Positions 17,082-26,425 are shown, numbered from the stretch's first letter. The stretch is DNA of 37,627 bases from Caedibacter sp. 38-128 (GCA_001898705.1 MKUU01000043.1:1-37627); one strand, 5' to 3'. Made by a program: numbers and translations. Notes: generated from the letters alone by a model not told the origin.

Positions 17082-19181
17082 CTAGCGCCTTCTAATACTA
17101 TATTCTCTAAATTGTCTGAGAGTTTTTTCTACGATTCTTTCTGTTTGGTCGTTGATGTCATCAGTCAAAAATTTATCTAGTCCAGCTTTTGTAAGGCTAT
17201 AGGAGATAGAGAAGGTTACGGCATTTTTGTATCCAGTAGCTTCCGAATTGAATACATCTTGGATTTTTACACTTTCGATCCAGTCAGATTGCTCACTCAT
17301 AAACTTACAAACTGTGCTAGCCGCCAATTCTTTAGGCAAAAGGATGCACACATCACGCATAACAGGAAGTAAGTTTGTAGGGGCTATATAAATTCTTTCA
17401 GATGCCTCTACATCTAAAATTTCCTGAAATATTTCCATGAAACATGGTCGTGTGTTTTTTATGCCCCATGAATCTAAAACATCAGGGTGAACCTCTCCTA
17501 TAACCCCAATAGTTTTTCCGCCCCAAACTATTGAAGCTCTTCTGGTAGGGTGTAGACATGTTCCCACCGGAAGAATTAAGTTATCTTTAGTTTCCTGTTT
17601 TATTTCTAAAAAAATTCCCAACGCATTAGATATTTCTTCAACAATTCCCTTCATATCAAAAATATCAACATCTTTCCCAGAATCATTCCAAGAATGTTTA
17701 CGATACTGACCTGATGCGATAGCCCATAAAACTAATTTTTCCTCTCCTAAACTATTCTCCGCTTGTTCATTAGGATGGAATGTTCTAGTCCACTCGAAAG
17801 CTTTAATATGAGGGTTCTTTACGTTAATATTAGTTTGAACTAAATCTAGCGCTTGAATAAGATTATTATTCTTTAGTAAACCATAGGCGCGATCTTCTGC
17901 ATTTATAATTCTCAGATGTGACCACAGGGGATGAGATTCATCAATCCCAAGCCGACTACGATGTTTCTCACTATAAAACCCGTCTGTAAAAACTTCATAA
18001 AATCCTTGGCCGATCAATATATTTTCGACTGATTTTTTTCGTTCAAGGTGAAGAGATGGTAAAAGAGGTTGGATGGCTTCTGGCATAGAAGAGGGTAATA
18101 AATTATATCCAATAGAACGAGCTATTTCTTCTCGTAGATCAGCTTCTTCCTTAATATCCCAAATTCGATACGAAGGAACTTCTATTCTTACAAGATCATT
18201 CATTCCAAGAAATCGCACACCAAACCCATATCTACTGAGAGTATTTCTGATGCTTTCTATGGTAACATCCATTTCAAAATAATTACCAACCTCAGATAGG
18301 GAAATATTAATTTGAGGCAAGTCGTACGACCACTCTTTACATAAGCCAATCCCATCAGTAATTCTCCAACCAAGAGAATCTAATATAACAGCAGCTTGTT
18401 TGATCCCTTGCTTTACAAGAGCAGGATCTGCTCCTCTCTCAAAACGCATTGAAGAAAGTGACTGAACCCCTAAATATCTCGCGGCCTTTCTAATTTTTAC
18501 AGGGTTAAAGATTGCGCTTTCTAAGTAAATTCTTCTCGTATTCTCTGTTGCTTGACAACCCTCACATCCCATCACTCCAGCAACTGCTAAAATATTAGAT
18601 CGATCAGCTACTACTATAGTACCAGGTGGCAACTCAACAGCATCTTCTGAAAATAATAGTCTGGCTTTTTCACCGTGTACAGTTTCTCTGATAACAATGG
18701 TACCATCTACTTTATCTGCATCAAAAACATGCATTGGTTGTCCAATACTAGCGTTAATATAGTTGGTTACATCTACAACAGGTATAATTAAATTACTGCC
18801 TGAGAGAACAACTACTTTCTTTTGTTCCTCATTGAGGGTACCGCTAACCTGACCATTTGGAAGAAAGAACTCTGTTAAAGTATAACTTAGACAATTTTCG
18901 GTCTCAACCGTTACAGTGGTTATATTATTTTTTACAGGAAGATCATCTATTAAATATGGAGAAATTTCCCATCCAGTACGACCATGTATTTCACGCGCTA
19001 TACCAGCATAAGAGTAATGATCCCCTCTATTCGCGAGAACCTCAAGCGTAAAAATAGTATCAGACCCATCCTCTTCAATTTTTTTGACTTCAATCCCAAC
19101 ATCTTCCATTAAATTTTGAAGATCATCCAAATCACTGAGGATTTTGATATGCTTTTCTAGTTCATGAATACTAATTTTCAT
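17082..19181 (-). CDS. pheT: Phenylalanyl-tRNA synthetase beta subunit, lacking the N-terminal tRNA-binding insert
   Basis: 699 aa from the chosen ATG. The usual length is about 790-800. The sequence passes from VGIEVKKIEED almost directly to TLEVLANRGDHYSYAGIARE, so the EMAP/OB-fold tRNA-binding domain normally at about residues 40-150 is absent. The B3/B4 editing region is present (VVDVTNYI, GQPMHVFD, GVMGCEGC, SMRFERGADP), as is the catalytic-like core and the C-terminal FDX-ACB anticodon-binding domain (LLPVMRDVCILL). The open frame extends to 19238 into pheS, but the ATG at 19181, four bases after the pheS stop, is the better start. With PheS it forms the (alpha-beta)2 enzyme. Its place in a biosynthetic operon suggests a second, specialised copy. 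Confidence 0.9.
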   Translation of the reverse strand: MKISIHELEKHIKILSDLDDLQNLMEDVGIEVKKIEEDGSDTIFTLEVLANRGDHYSYAGIAREIHGRTGWEISPYLIDDLPVKNNITTVTVETENCLSYTLTEFFLPNGQVSGTLNEEQKKVVVLSGSNLIIPVVDVTNYINASIGQPMHVFDADKVDGTIVIRETVHGEKARLLFSEDAVELPPGTIVVADRSNILAVAGVMGCEGCQATENTRRIYLESAIFNPVKIRKAARYLGVQSLSSMRFERGADPALVKQGIKQAAVILDSLGWRITDGIGLCKEWSYDLPQINISLSEVGNYFEMDVTIESIRNTLSRYGFGVRFLGMNDLVRIEVPSYRIWDIKEEADLREEIARSIGYNLLPSSMPEAIQPLLPSLHLERKKSVENILIGQGFYEVFTDGFYSEKHRSRLGIDESHPLWSHLRIINAEDRAYGLLKNNNLIQALDLVQTNINVKNPHIKAFEWTRTFHPNEQAENSLGEEKLVLWAIASGQYRKHSWNDSGKDVDIFDMKGIVEEISNALGIFLEIKQETKDNLILPVGTCLHPTRRASIVWGGKTIGVIGEVHPDVLDSWGIKNTRPCFMEIFQEILDVEASERIYIAPTNLLPVMRDVCILLPKELAASTVCKFMSEQSDWIESVKIQDVFNSEATGYKNAVTFSISYSLTKAGLDKFLTDDINDQTERIVEKTLRQFREYSIRRR

Positions 19182-19185
19182 TTTT

Positions 19186-20202
19186 TTACGCCTTATAGGC
19201 TTTGCGTGCCAATCTTTGATGCACTCTAAGATCCCCAAGATATAAACTCTTCATATCAGTGACTCCATGCGCCATACTTACCATTCGTGATGTACCAAGC
19301 CCAAAAGCAAATCCACTTACTTTTTTCGGATCGTGTCCTGTCATTCTAAAAACATTCGGATGAACCATACCAGCTCCAAGAACAGTAATCCATTTACCGT
19401 TTTTACCTTTCTCTCGAACATCGACGCCAACAGATGGCTCAGTATAGGGGTAAAATTTCGGCTTATATCTAATATCCCAACCATCCCCAAAAGTATTTTT
19501 GATAATAAAATCTACTGTGCCCTTTAAATGTGAAAACTTTACCCCTTCATCAACCCATAATCCTTCAAATTGATGAAAATATGCCAAATGGGTCGCATCC
19601 ACAGATTCATTTCTATACACTCTTCCAGGGGAAATAATTCTGATTGGAAGATCTTTCTGCTCTTGGAGAGTGCGAATTTGAATTGTAGACGTATGAGAAC
19701 GCAGCAGCAATTCTTTCTCTAACCAAAATGTATCCTGCATATCACGTGCAGGATGATTCTCTGAGATATTTAATGCGTCAAAATTATGAAAAGCATCTTC
19801 AATTTCGGGACCTTCTGCAAGTTTAAAGCCCATCATACCAAGAACTTCGATGCAATGGCGCTCAATTCTTGTAAGTGGATGCAATGATCCTTGTTGCTGT
19901 ATACTGCTTGGCAGGGAAATATCTTGCCATTCATCTTGAATACGAAGATTGTTTTCCCGGTGCTTTAAATCTGATTCAGCCCTCATTAGCTCTGCTTCCA
20001 CATATTCTTTAAATTCGTTGAGTTCCTTAGCCTTTGCACCACGTATTTCTGAGGAAGTGCTTTTAAGGTTCTCAAAAAGATTCTTAACCAACCCTTTCTT
20101 TCCCATATATGCAAGGCGCAATTCATCTAAAGTCGATAAGTCTTCAGCTGATTTTAGAGCATCTGCAAATACGCTTTTTAATGAATCAACATAATTCATC
20201 AT
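19186..20202 (-). CDS. pheS: Phenylalanyl-tRNA synthetase alpha subunit, with altered substrate pocket
   Basis: About 338 aa, of normal length. An N-terminal coiled-coil arm (about residues 30-95, lysine- and glutamate-rich) is followed by the class II core: motif 1 around GMMGFKLAEGPEIED, motif 2 SPGRVYRNES...FHQFEG, and motif 3 GFAFGLGTSRMVSM. Two positions are unusual. The phenylalanine-binding FPFTEPS block of standard PheS reads YPYTEPS, and motif 3 usually has an E-R pair where this has S-R. The frame opens at a TTG at 20211. The ATG at 20202 (or 20199) is the more likely start. It is 84 bp downstream of the DegT-type aminotransferase, on the same strand, and four bases before pheT. Confidence 0.9.
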   Translation of the reverse strand: MMNYVDSLKSVFADALKSAEDLSTLDELRLAYMGKKGLVKNLFENLKSTSSEIRGAKAKELNEFKEYVEAELMRAESDLKHRENNLRIQDEWQDISLPSSIQQQGSLHPLTRIERHCIEVLGMMGFKLAEGPEIEDAFHNFDALNISENHPARDMQDTFWLEKELLLRSHTSTIQIRTLQEQKDLPIRIISPGRVYRNESVDATHLAYFHQFEGLWVDEGVKFSHLKGTVDFIIKNTFGDGWDIRYKPKFYPYTEPSVGVDVREKGKNGKWITVLGAGMVHPNVFRMTGHDPKKVSGFAFGLGTSRMVSMAHGVTDMKSLYLGDLRVHQRLARKAYKA

Positions 20203-20295
20203 CACACCCAAGATTATGTTCTTAAAGGAATACTTTTCTTTAAGTTTATTAGAAAGTCAACGATTTTAAGAAGTTATATAACAAAAAATTAACAC

Positions 20296-21465
20296 TCATG
20301 CAGTCTTAATTAAGTCCTGAGCACGCTTTAATTTTTTAGCGGTCAAATCCAGTGTCTCTTGATCTGCATCCATAAGCGTTGAGTGCATATAATGTCCGAG
20401 AATAATTAGACGATTATAGACAGATTCAGCAACAAAACATGGCTTTGTTATGTAAGATCTTAGAGAGTGATTTTCATAGATTGGACGATCAATAATATTG
20501 GCCTGTAAAACCGGCAACCCTTCTTTTTGAAGAAGCTTGATCAGGTTTTCTCTCGACTTTCCAGAAAAATAGAGCTTATCATATAGCATTTCAAACATGT
20601 AAAAATTTGAAGTTCCACCGTTTGTGGGCATTGCAACTTTTAAACCTAATATTTGTTCAATTTTATCTTTCAGGTACATACCGTTTTGATAACGTTTCTC
20701 AAATCTTTCTGGCAATTTCTTTATCTGAGGAATCAGTAGAGCAGCTTGCAATCCTGTCATTTGGAAATTATATCCAGGGTATTCATGAGTGTAAGGAGAC
20801 TGCCCATTAGACGATATACCATGATATATATAAGAGCGGCATATTTTTGCAATTTCATCATTATTTGTAACTATTGCGCCTCCTTTAAAGCTAGTCATAA
20901 GCTTAGTTCCGAAACTAAAAACACCAGCTTGTCCGAATGTTCCTACATATTGATTACGATAGGTCGAGCCGTGAGCTTGAGCCGCATCTTCAAAAACAAG
21001 AACATTTTTTTGTTTGGCCAAAACACAGAGATCGTATATGTTCTCTGACTTTCCACCTATGTGGACAGCCATTATTGCAAATGTCTTATCGGTGATTTTG
21101 GATTCCACGTCATCAAAATCAAGGCACAGAGAATCTTCTCTGATATCGGCAAAGACAGGGACACCACCCGCATTAATAATGGCATGTGCTGTTGCAGAAA
21201 ATGTATAGGGTGTAACAATAACTTCTTGTCCTCTTTTAAGTCCTGAAGCTTGAAGTGCAATTTGGAGCCCACTTGTTGCGCTATTTGTAGCCACCACATG
21301 TTTAACTTTGATAAATTCAGCGAACTGGCTTTCAAAATCCGAGACAAGTTGTATATCATTTAACTGGCCTATTTTTAATTCCTGAATGCAATTATTAATA
21401 AAATCCTGCTCTTCATCGCCAAAAAATACGCGACGGGGCTCTTGAATATCTGGTAATTTTATCAT
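20296..21465 (-). CDS. DegT/DnrJ/EryC1/StrS family PLP-dependent aminotransferase
   Basis: 389 aa, typical for the family. PLP-binding features are visible: TNSATSGLQIAL near residue 60, EDAAQAHGS near 160 (the Asp and the Gln-x-His) and the Schiff-base Lys near 188 in FSFGTKLMTSFKGG. Members transaminate keto-sugars or cyclic ketones, or act as dehydratases or AHBA synthase-like enzymes in natural product pathways. The operon contains no other sugar-nucleotide enzymes, so a non-sugar ketone is possible. It follows the B12 radical SAM gene after 3 bases and is followed by pheS after 84 bp, so the operon may have a weak break there. Confidence 0.9.
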   Translation of the reverse strand: MIKLPDIQEPRRVFFGDEEQDFINNCIQELKIGQLNDIQLVSDFESQFAEFIKVKHVVATNSATSGLQIALQASGLKRGQEVIVTPYTFSATAHAIINAGGVPVFADIREDSLCLDFDDVESKITDKTFAIMAVHIGGKSENIYDLCVLAKQKNVLVFEDAAQAHGSTYRNQYVGTFGQAGVFSFGTKLMTSFKGGAIVTNNDEIAKICRSYIYHGISSNGQSPYTHEYPGYNFQMTGLQAALLIPQIKKLPERFEKRYQNGMYLKDKIEQILGLKVAMPTNGGTSNFYMFEMLYDKLYFSGKSRENLIKLLQKEGLPVLQANIIDRPIYENHSLRSYITKPCFVAESVYNRLIILGHYMHSTLMDADQETLDLTAKKLKRAQDLIKTA

Positions 21466-21468
21466 GGT

Positions 21469-22869
21469 CTAACTCATTCTTCGTCCAATATCCAAAATTC
21501 TGCGTTTAATTTCCAAATCCAGATCTGTTGCACGAAAATCGGGAATGGATGATTTATCATAGATTGCTGTACGCTTTGCCAACCACATAAAGGCTTCCAT
21601 CAACATCCCAGGAGTCACATCATTTCCTAAAAGTCCAGAAACAGTGTCTAGATAGTCCCAACTCGTTTTAAGACGAGGATATTCATCTTTGTAACGATCA
21701 AAAAGAGGCGTTCCGGGCCTAGGTGTTGCTAGCTCAATTCCATCAAGATAGCTAAGCTCCAACTCTGAAAAAACACTTAAAGTTTGTTTGAGCGTATCTG
21801 CAGTTTCTCCAGGGAGCCCGAGCATAATATATGAAACAGGTTGCATACCGTATTTTCTTATCAATTTAATGGCTTGATATGTATCTTCTATAGGTACATT
21901 TTTATTAACAGCCATTAGCGTACTATTTCCAAAAGATTCAATACCAAGCCAAACGTCGGAGCAACCTGCTGCAGCAAGAGATTGCGCAATCTCTTCATCT
22001 ACTCTATCCGCTCTCGTTTGGCATGAGAATGATAAATCTCGGAATCCCAATGAACTTATACCTTCACATAGCTCTTTCATCCATTTTTTATTAGCGCTAA
22101 AAGTATAGTCCATAAACCAAAATCCACGCACGTTATGATGTAGATATAAGACTTCAATTTCTTCTAAAATCGCTTCTATGGGGCGCATATTGAGCCCACG
22201 TCCGAGAAAAAGATGGCAAAATTCGCAAGAATAAGGGCAACCTCTTGCACCAAGAACAAGCCCCCAATTTGCCTTTCGTTTTGCTATATTATTTCTGATG
22301 TGATCACCAAAATAACGATTCATGGGAACTTTTGAATAATCAGGAATTATTTTTTCTAATAATGCATCCTGATTTTTGGGTTGATCAAATAAAATCCCAA
22401 GCCGATTTTTAGAAATAGAAGAATTTTGTTTCTCCTTTATGTGCTTGCATATTTCATTAAAGCTGATTGGAAATGTGATATCAAACTGTCCTTTAAGACC
22501 AAAATCAAAATCAATCTGACTGCAAAATAATTCTGGATTAGCACCGAGATGAGGGCCACATACAATGAAAGGATATGGCAACCCGGAGAGCGTTTTTACC
22601 GTATCCATTATGCGATGCAAACGTGGACCAAGAATGTATACCTGGGACTGATCATACGTATTTGTCGTACACATTAAAATATCTGGATTAGTTGCCTTTA
22701 TCCTTTCTATTAACGATTTTAATAGAAGCCGCTCAACACGATTATCAATGACCGTAAATTGACAATTATATATCTTTTCCATAACCGCAGCAGTTTTTAG
22801 GACTCCCCAAGGAGGCTGTATAAATGAATAGCTTCTTGAACTTTCTGGGACTACAAATGTTATTCTCAC
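21469..22869 (-). CDS. B12-binding-domain radical SAM enzyme
   Basis: 466 aa. The N-terminal region (about 1-130) has the Rossmann-like pattern of cobalamin-binding radical SAM proteins (MRITFVVPESS at the start, NPDILMCTTN and FIVCGPHLG later) but no clear DxHxxG motif. The radical SAM core has CPYSCEFC, with Cys 211, 215 and 218 as cluster ligands. FWFMDYTFSAN and YIMLGLPGET are typical of the barrel. Such class B enzymes perform methylations, ring contractions and other radical rearrangements. Its start overlaps the upstream gene by four bases, so translation is coupled. Confidence 0.9.
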   Translation of the reverse strand: MRITFVVPESSRSYSFIQPPWGVLKTAAVMEKIYNCQFTVIDNRVERLLLKSLIERIKATNPDILMCTTNTYDQSQVYILGPRLHRIMDTVKTLSGLPYPFIVCGPHLGANPELFCSQIDFDFGLKGQFDITFPISFNEICKHIKEKQNSSISKNRLGILFDQPKNQDALLEKIIPDYSKVPMNRYFGDHIRNNIAKRKANWGLVLGARGCPYSCEFCHLFLGRGLNMRPIEAILEEIEVLYLHHNVRGFWFMDYTFSANKKWMKELCEGISSLGFRDLSFSCQTRADRVDEEIAQSLAAAGCSDVWLGIESFGNSTLMAVNKNVPIEDTYQAIKLIRKYGMQPVSYIMLGLPGETADTLKQTLSVFSELELSYLDGIELATPRPGTPLFDRYKDEYPRLKTSWDYLDTVSGLLGNDVTPGMLMEAFMWLAKRTAIYDKSSIPDFRATDLDLEIKRRILDIGRRMS

Positions 22870-23882
22870 CTTAACCTAGAACTCTTTATTGGTTTAATAT
22901 AACCATTCTTTGGATGGATAACGTACGAATCATCGTTGATTCGGCTGGCTTCAATAAGGACAAGATCACCATTCTTGGCTTGCTCTGTGCAGGCTCTGTC
23001 ATGACAGTACAATGTATAAATTTTCCCGCCATCATGTGTCTTCTTTATTTTGTATAAACATTTGTATGTATATTTTGAGTAAAAATCATCCTCTACTGTA
23101 GCTTCGAATCTATCCTTAGAAAGTGGGTCAAAAGCACTACTTTCTGGCTCTTTTAAAACAGCCACCTCATCTTTAGAGGGGACTTGAAAAATTGAAAATG
23201 GAATTTCAGACATAATTCCTTGTGACACTTTTTGCGGGAATGTTTCAGAAAATTCTTCTGGGGTCAAGTCGCTCAACACATTATATTTGTGATAAAATTT
23301 TATGGCCTCTTCTTTTCTACGATAGTAAAGGGGCGAGTTTGGTTTTAATGCTAGTTTTCTAAGTATTTTTTCTGATTTTTCTATCGTTCTCGCCCCATAT
23401 AAGACTAGATCAAAATCTGAAAACCCTGAAATTTCTCCTTTCAAAAGAATAGACCCTGTTACACCAATCATATCCGAGTCTACTCCACCATCTATAAGAT
23501 GCCGCACTAAATCGAAGGTTGCAATTCTTTCTGCCGTGGCACCCTTCAATTTTTCTGTATATTTAAAAAAATCATTCATAGTAATCCTAGCAGGAATAAC
23601 AGTTTCAACTGCTGCAGGATCAATTCTAGTACCATCGACAAAAAAAACTGAGTTCAAGGCCATGTAATCATGTACGGCTTTAGTATCTCTTAATCTTGAA
23701 TATTGGGTGCCTTCATATGTCCAGAAGTATCCCATGAAGTCATGTGGATATCGTCTTGACGGAACATATTTAGGCCAAGCAAAATACGGAGCATCACCCC
23801 AAAAATCATGATGTGCAAAACAATAAGTTCCATCTTCAAGTTTTAGGGCATCAAAAGGCGCGATAGAAGGTAAAGTATACAT
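22866..23882 (-). CDS. Nucleotidyltransferase-like protein (pol beta fold)
   Basis: About 338 aa from the chosen ATG. The central part contains TGSILLKGEISGFSDFDLVL, which fits the GS...DxD signature of the polymerase-beta nucleotidyltransferase superfamily: Gly-Ser, then two Asp that bind metal. Before it is a region rich in aromatic residues (FAHHDFWGDAPYFAWPKY) and after it a C-terminal beta-rich part ending in VIHPKNGYIKPIKSSRLR. It may add a nucleotide to a small molecule, RNA or protein; its substrate is unknown. The open frame extends to 23924 and would overlap the upstream gene by 29 bp. The internal ATG at 23882 avoids that, though neither site has a strong ribosome binding site. Confidence 0.75.
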   Translation of the reverse strand: MYTLPSIAPFDALKLEDGTYCFAHHDFWGDAPYFAWPKYVPSRRYPHDFMGYFWTYEGTQYSRLRDTKAVHDYMALNSVFFVDGTRIDPAAVETVIPARITMNDFFKYTEKLKGATAERIATFDLVRHLIDGGVDSDMIGVTGSILLKGEISGFSDFDLVLYGARTIEKSEKILRKLALKPNSPLYYRRKEEAIKFYHKYNVLSDLTPEEFSETFPQKVSQGIMSEIPFSIFQVPSKDEVAVLKEPESSAFDPLSKDRFEATVEDDFYSKYTYKCLYKIKKTHDGGKIYTLYCHDRACTEQAKNGDLVLIEASRINDDSYVIHPKNGYIKPIKSSRLR

Positions 23883-23895
23883 TGTTTTACCATGA

Positions 23896-24849
23896 TTACT
23901 TTGTGGCACAAAGCGACAATCCATTCATATCGTGAATGTTCGCTGCACGTATATCAACAACTGGTGTCATATCAAGCACTCGGATACCCTGCACGAGAAG
24001 AATATTATCCTCAATTCCGGCAAAAGCACCTGTTTTGTAACATATAGGGTTACGGCGCAAAGGATGACTCGTTGCAAATTGACCAAATTCAGGATTATGT
24101 TTTTGTTTTTGTCTAATAGAGGCGTTATCTTTCAAAGGAGTCTGTTCATCAAGATAACAAACAATAACAATATGCTTTAATGTTTCAATTCCCTTGAGAT
24201 CCTTAAGATAATCAGGCCAAATGTGAATTCGAGAAATTGAGCTGGAATCAAAATCATCCATTTGTCGCAGAGTGTTGTACCCATTTCTAATGATACCAAT
24301 CTGAGAAAGAATTACTCCTTGACTCATAGTTGAGGAAAGAGAATGGAGACGAGAAACGCTGGGAACTGTTCTTTTTAGCCACTCTGGGTTAACATGTTCT
24401 AAATGCAATAGAGTTTTAAGGGCTTCAGCAAGCATTTTCCTATCTCCACTAAACAGGACATACAGAGAATAAGAAATTTCTATTGAAACGACTTGGATAA
24501 TTTCTGGTTCAACTTCCGTAACTGATCTCAGTTTTACTAAGGTGAGAAACGCGTGTTCTGCGTTCATAAACTCCAACGCAAACTGAAGTCCTTTAACAGC
24601 CCTTTCAGAACACTTCACATTATGATCTAAAACCGATGCAATTAAGATCCGTATTGCTTCATCGCGCTGTTTCTCATTAAAATCCCAAAGGAGCCTATAC
24701 ATTGCTTCAATAGACCAGCCTCTCTCATCATCATCCGTAGACTTATACCCATCTTTTAAAAATTGAAAATATTTTTCTTTATCGAAATCCGATAAATACG
24801 GAAATTCCCTCCCTTTGGCCCATACTTCTAAAGCTTCCTGTGCTATCAT
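23896..24849 (-). CDS. Helical domain fused to a TrmO/TsaA-like methyltransferase domain
   Basis: 317 aa. Residues about 1-195 are alpha-helical with repeated leucine-rich helices, loosely HEAT-like, and I do not recognise a family. The C-terminal third fits TrmO (YaeB/TsaA), the SAM-dependent methyltransferase of t6A37 in tRNA: IHIWPDYLKDLKGIETLKHI, then GQFATSHPLRRNPICY (the usual motif is close to GVFATRSPxRPNPIG), then GIRVLDMTPVVDIRA. The usual Arg and Pro before NPI are changed, so the substrate may differ. It is 6 bp after the MoaA-like gene. A small-molecule N-methylation or related role in the pathway is an inference. Confidence 0.75.
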   Translation of the reverse strand: MIAQEALEVWAKGREFPYLSDFDKEKYFQFLKDGYKSTDDDERGWSIEAMYRLLWDFNEKQRDEAIRILIASVLDHNVKCSERAVKGLQFALEFMNAEHAFLTLVKLRSVTEVEPEIIQVVSIEISYSLYVLFSGDRKMLAEALKTLLHLEHVNPEWLKRTVPSVSRLHSLSSTMSQGVILSQIGIIRNGYNTLRQMDDFDSSSISRIHIWPDYLKDLKGIETLKHIVIVCYLDEQTPLKDNASIRQKQKHNPEFGQFATSHPLRRNPICYKTGAFAGIEDNILLVQGIRVLDMTPVVDIRAANIHDMNGLSLCATK

Positions 24850-24855
24850 TCTGAA

Positions 24856-25974
24856 TCACACATGCGCCGACTTGTACGAACGCCTAAATGGAGAGACGCT
24901 TTCCGGAGCCAATCCTTTTTGAACGGCTGACTCTGAAAGGTAGACTTCAAGAATTTCAGATAGCTTGCTTTGAGAAAGCTCAGTCTCTTTGAACAGTGTC
25001 AACATTCTATCAATGGCTTTCTCTTTAGATTCATGAGGTAAGCCTCTCATTTCAGTCATGTAAGGTTTATAGCGGCACTCTCCTACATGAAGTGTTCCAG
25101 TGCTTGAAAGCATAGGGCTATACAACCCTTCCTGACAACGATACTCGCTACAACCAATACAATCTTTATGGAAATGCGTTCCTCGCGTCGAATCTTTGAC
25201 AGAAATGTAAATATTTCCATTTGTAAAAATAGGAAGGGGTATACCAAAGCTCCCATGATCATACTGGTTTATAAAACTAAACCCCTTATTTTCCATCACA
25301 TCTGTCAGAGTATCAAGAATAGGAACAAATTGTTTCCACCAAAATTCATTGATATCCACCATCGTTTTTCCGTCCTCTCCAAAGAAATCGCGGTTATAAT
25401 AGAGATCAAGCAATTTCAAATCGAAATCATTTTCATTACAAACGTCTATCAATTGAGGAAGCTCATTCATATTTGAGCGCATTACAACCATGTTCAGACG
25501 GACAGGTACATATTTACGGGCTTCCTTTAGCGTTTCTGACAGTCTTGGGGTCCATGTTTTGGGTGTATCAAGAGCGGGAGTCATACGATCGACGCTCACA
25601 CGCAACGTAAATCTTTCAGAATTTCTTTCGAGAATAGGAATTAGTTTTTTTGGCAAAGACGCATTAGAATTCAGATTGACGTGAGTATCAGAAGCAATTG
25701 CATGAATTCCCTGGATAAGCTCTTCCAAGGGCTTCCAGATAGTTGGTTCTCCTCCCGTAATGCGAAAGATTTTAACACCTTTCTGATAAAAAATTTGTGC
25801 AATCTCAAGCATTTCATTAAGTGGAATTTCTTCCCCCCGAAATCCATGGTTCTCGGCACCAATGCAGCAATAAGAACATTTATAATTACAAATACCGGTA
25901 ACTGCAAAAGTAAAGTAGGGTACAGGTGTGGGTTGACCATTGAAAACTAGCCCTCTATTTTCTATATTTTTCAT
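24856..25974 (-). CDS. MoaA-like radical SAM enzyme with a second iron-sulfur site
   Basis: 372 aa. The radical SAM motif CNYKCSYC supplies Cys 29, 33 and 36, followed by RITGGEP near residue 71, as in MoaA. Near the C-terminus CIGCSEYRC (272, 275, 280) and Cys 300 could hold an auxiliary cluster, like the second cluster of MoaA or a SPASM/twitch domain. It lacks the GG C-terminus that MoaA needs, ending in SAHV, so it is probably not a molybdopterin enzyme. It is the first gene of the long minus-strand operon. The ATG follows AAAGGAATTTC, a good ribosome binding site. Confidence 0.88.
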   Translation of the reverse strand: MKNIENRGLVFNGQPTPVPYFTFAVTGICNYKCSYCCIGAENHGFRGEEIPLNEMLEIAQIFYQKGVKIFRITGGEPTIWKPLEELIQGIHAIASDTHVNLNSNASLPKKLIPILERNSERFTLRVSVDRMTPALDTPKTWTPRLSETLKEARKYVPVRLNMVVMRSNMNELPQLIDVCNENDFDLKLLDLYYNRDFFGEDGKTMVDINEFWWKQFVPILDTLTDVMENKGFSFINQYDHGSFGIPLPIFTNGNIYISVKDSTRGTHFHKDCIGCSEYRCQEGLYSPMLSSTGTLHVGECRYKPYMTEMRGLPHESKEKAIDRMLTLFKETELSQSKLSEILEVYLSESAVQKGLAPESVSPFRRSYKSAHV

Positions 25975-26425
25975 GAAATTCCTTTTTTCAATTTATTTCC
26001 CCAATTTTAATTTAACAATCAAAAATGTTGTTCGTCTATAAAAAAATATGTACGTAGAAGTTCATTGAACTTGAACCTCAAGTAGCTATAGAATAAATAA
26101 AATGAATATGGTTAATAGAGTCAAGATACTTGAATTAGAATATGTCCTATAGAAAGTTTAATCATAGACAGCTCTCAGAGAACATTTTTGATAGCACTCC
26201 CAAGTCGTGTAAGAGATCTCGTCTACTACAAGGTCCCCTCTTCTAAAAACTTACTTTTTTTGTCAAATCTGCTATTATAATGCCCCTTTAGAGCTAAGAA
26301 TATAGAGACCACTGCTAAACTCTTCACACATTTTTTAGAAGGGTGTAAGCTTACCACCCCTCACCACTTAAACTCTAAAAGAAGTTTATTCTAAATTGAT
26401 TTAACATCAATATAATTTTATAGAG
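25975..26425. other. Non-coding spacer between two minus-strand operons
   Basis: About 450 AT-rich bases with no convincing gene. It should hold the promoter of the operon that begins at 25974 and the end of the unit that finishes at 26426. The clearest element is the inverted repeat at 26058-26072. A GTAAGCTTAC palindrome near 26346 is flanked by GGGT and ACCC, but no T-run follows it. Confidence 0.5.
26058..26072. promoter_or_regulatory. Inverted repeat, possible operator upstream of the radical SAM operon
   Basis: AAGTTCA-T-TGAACTT is a perfect 7-1-7 inverted repeat about 85 bp before the MoaA-like start. Its size suits a dimeric helix-turn-helix regulator. No linked regulator gene is obvious in the cargo region, so function is a guess from position. 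Confidence 0.3.

Noticed and set aside
25671-25950. Overlapping 89-codon frames on both strands inside the MoaA-like gene
   Set aside because: The radical SAM motif and length place the real gene in another frame, so these are shadows.
26340-26360. Palindrome around GTAAGCTTAC with flanking GGGT/ACCC as a terminator for the ATP-grasp unit
   Set aside because: The loop is too small and no T-run follows on the minus strand.
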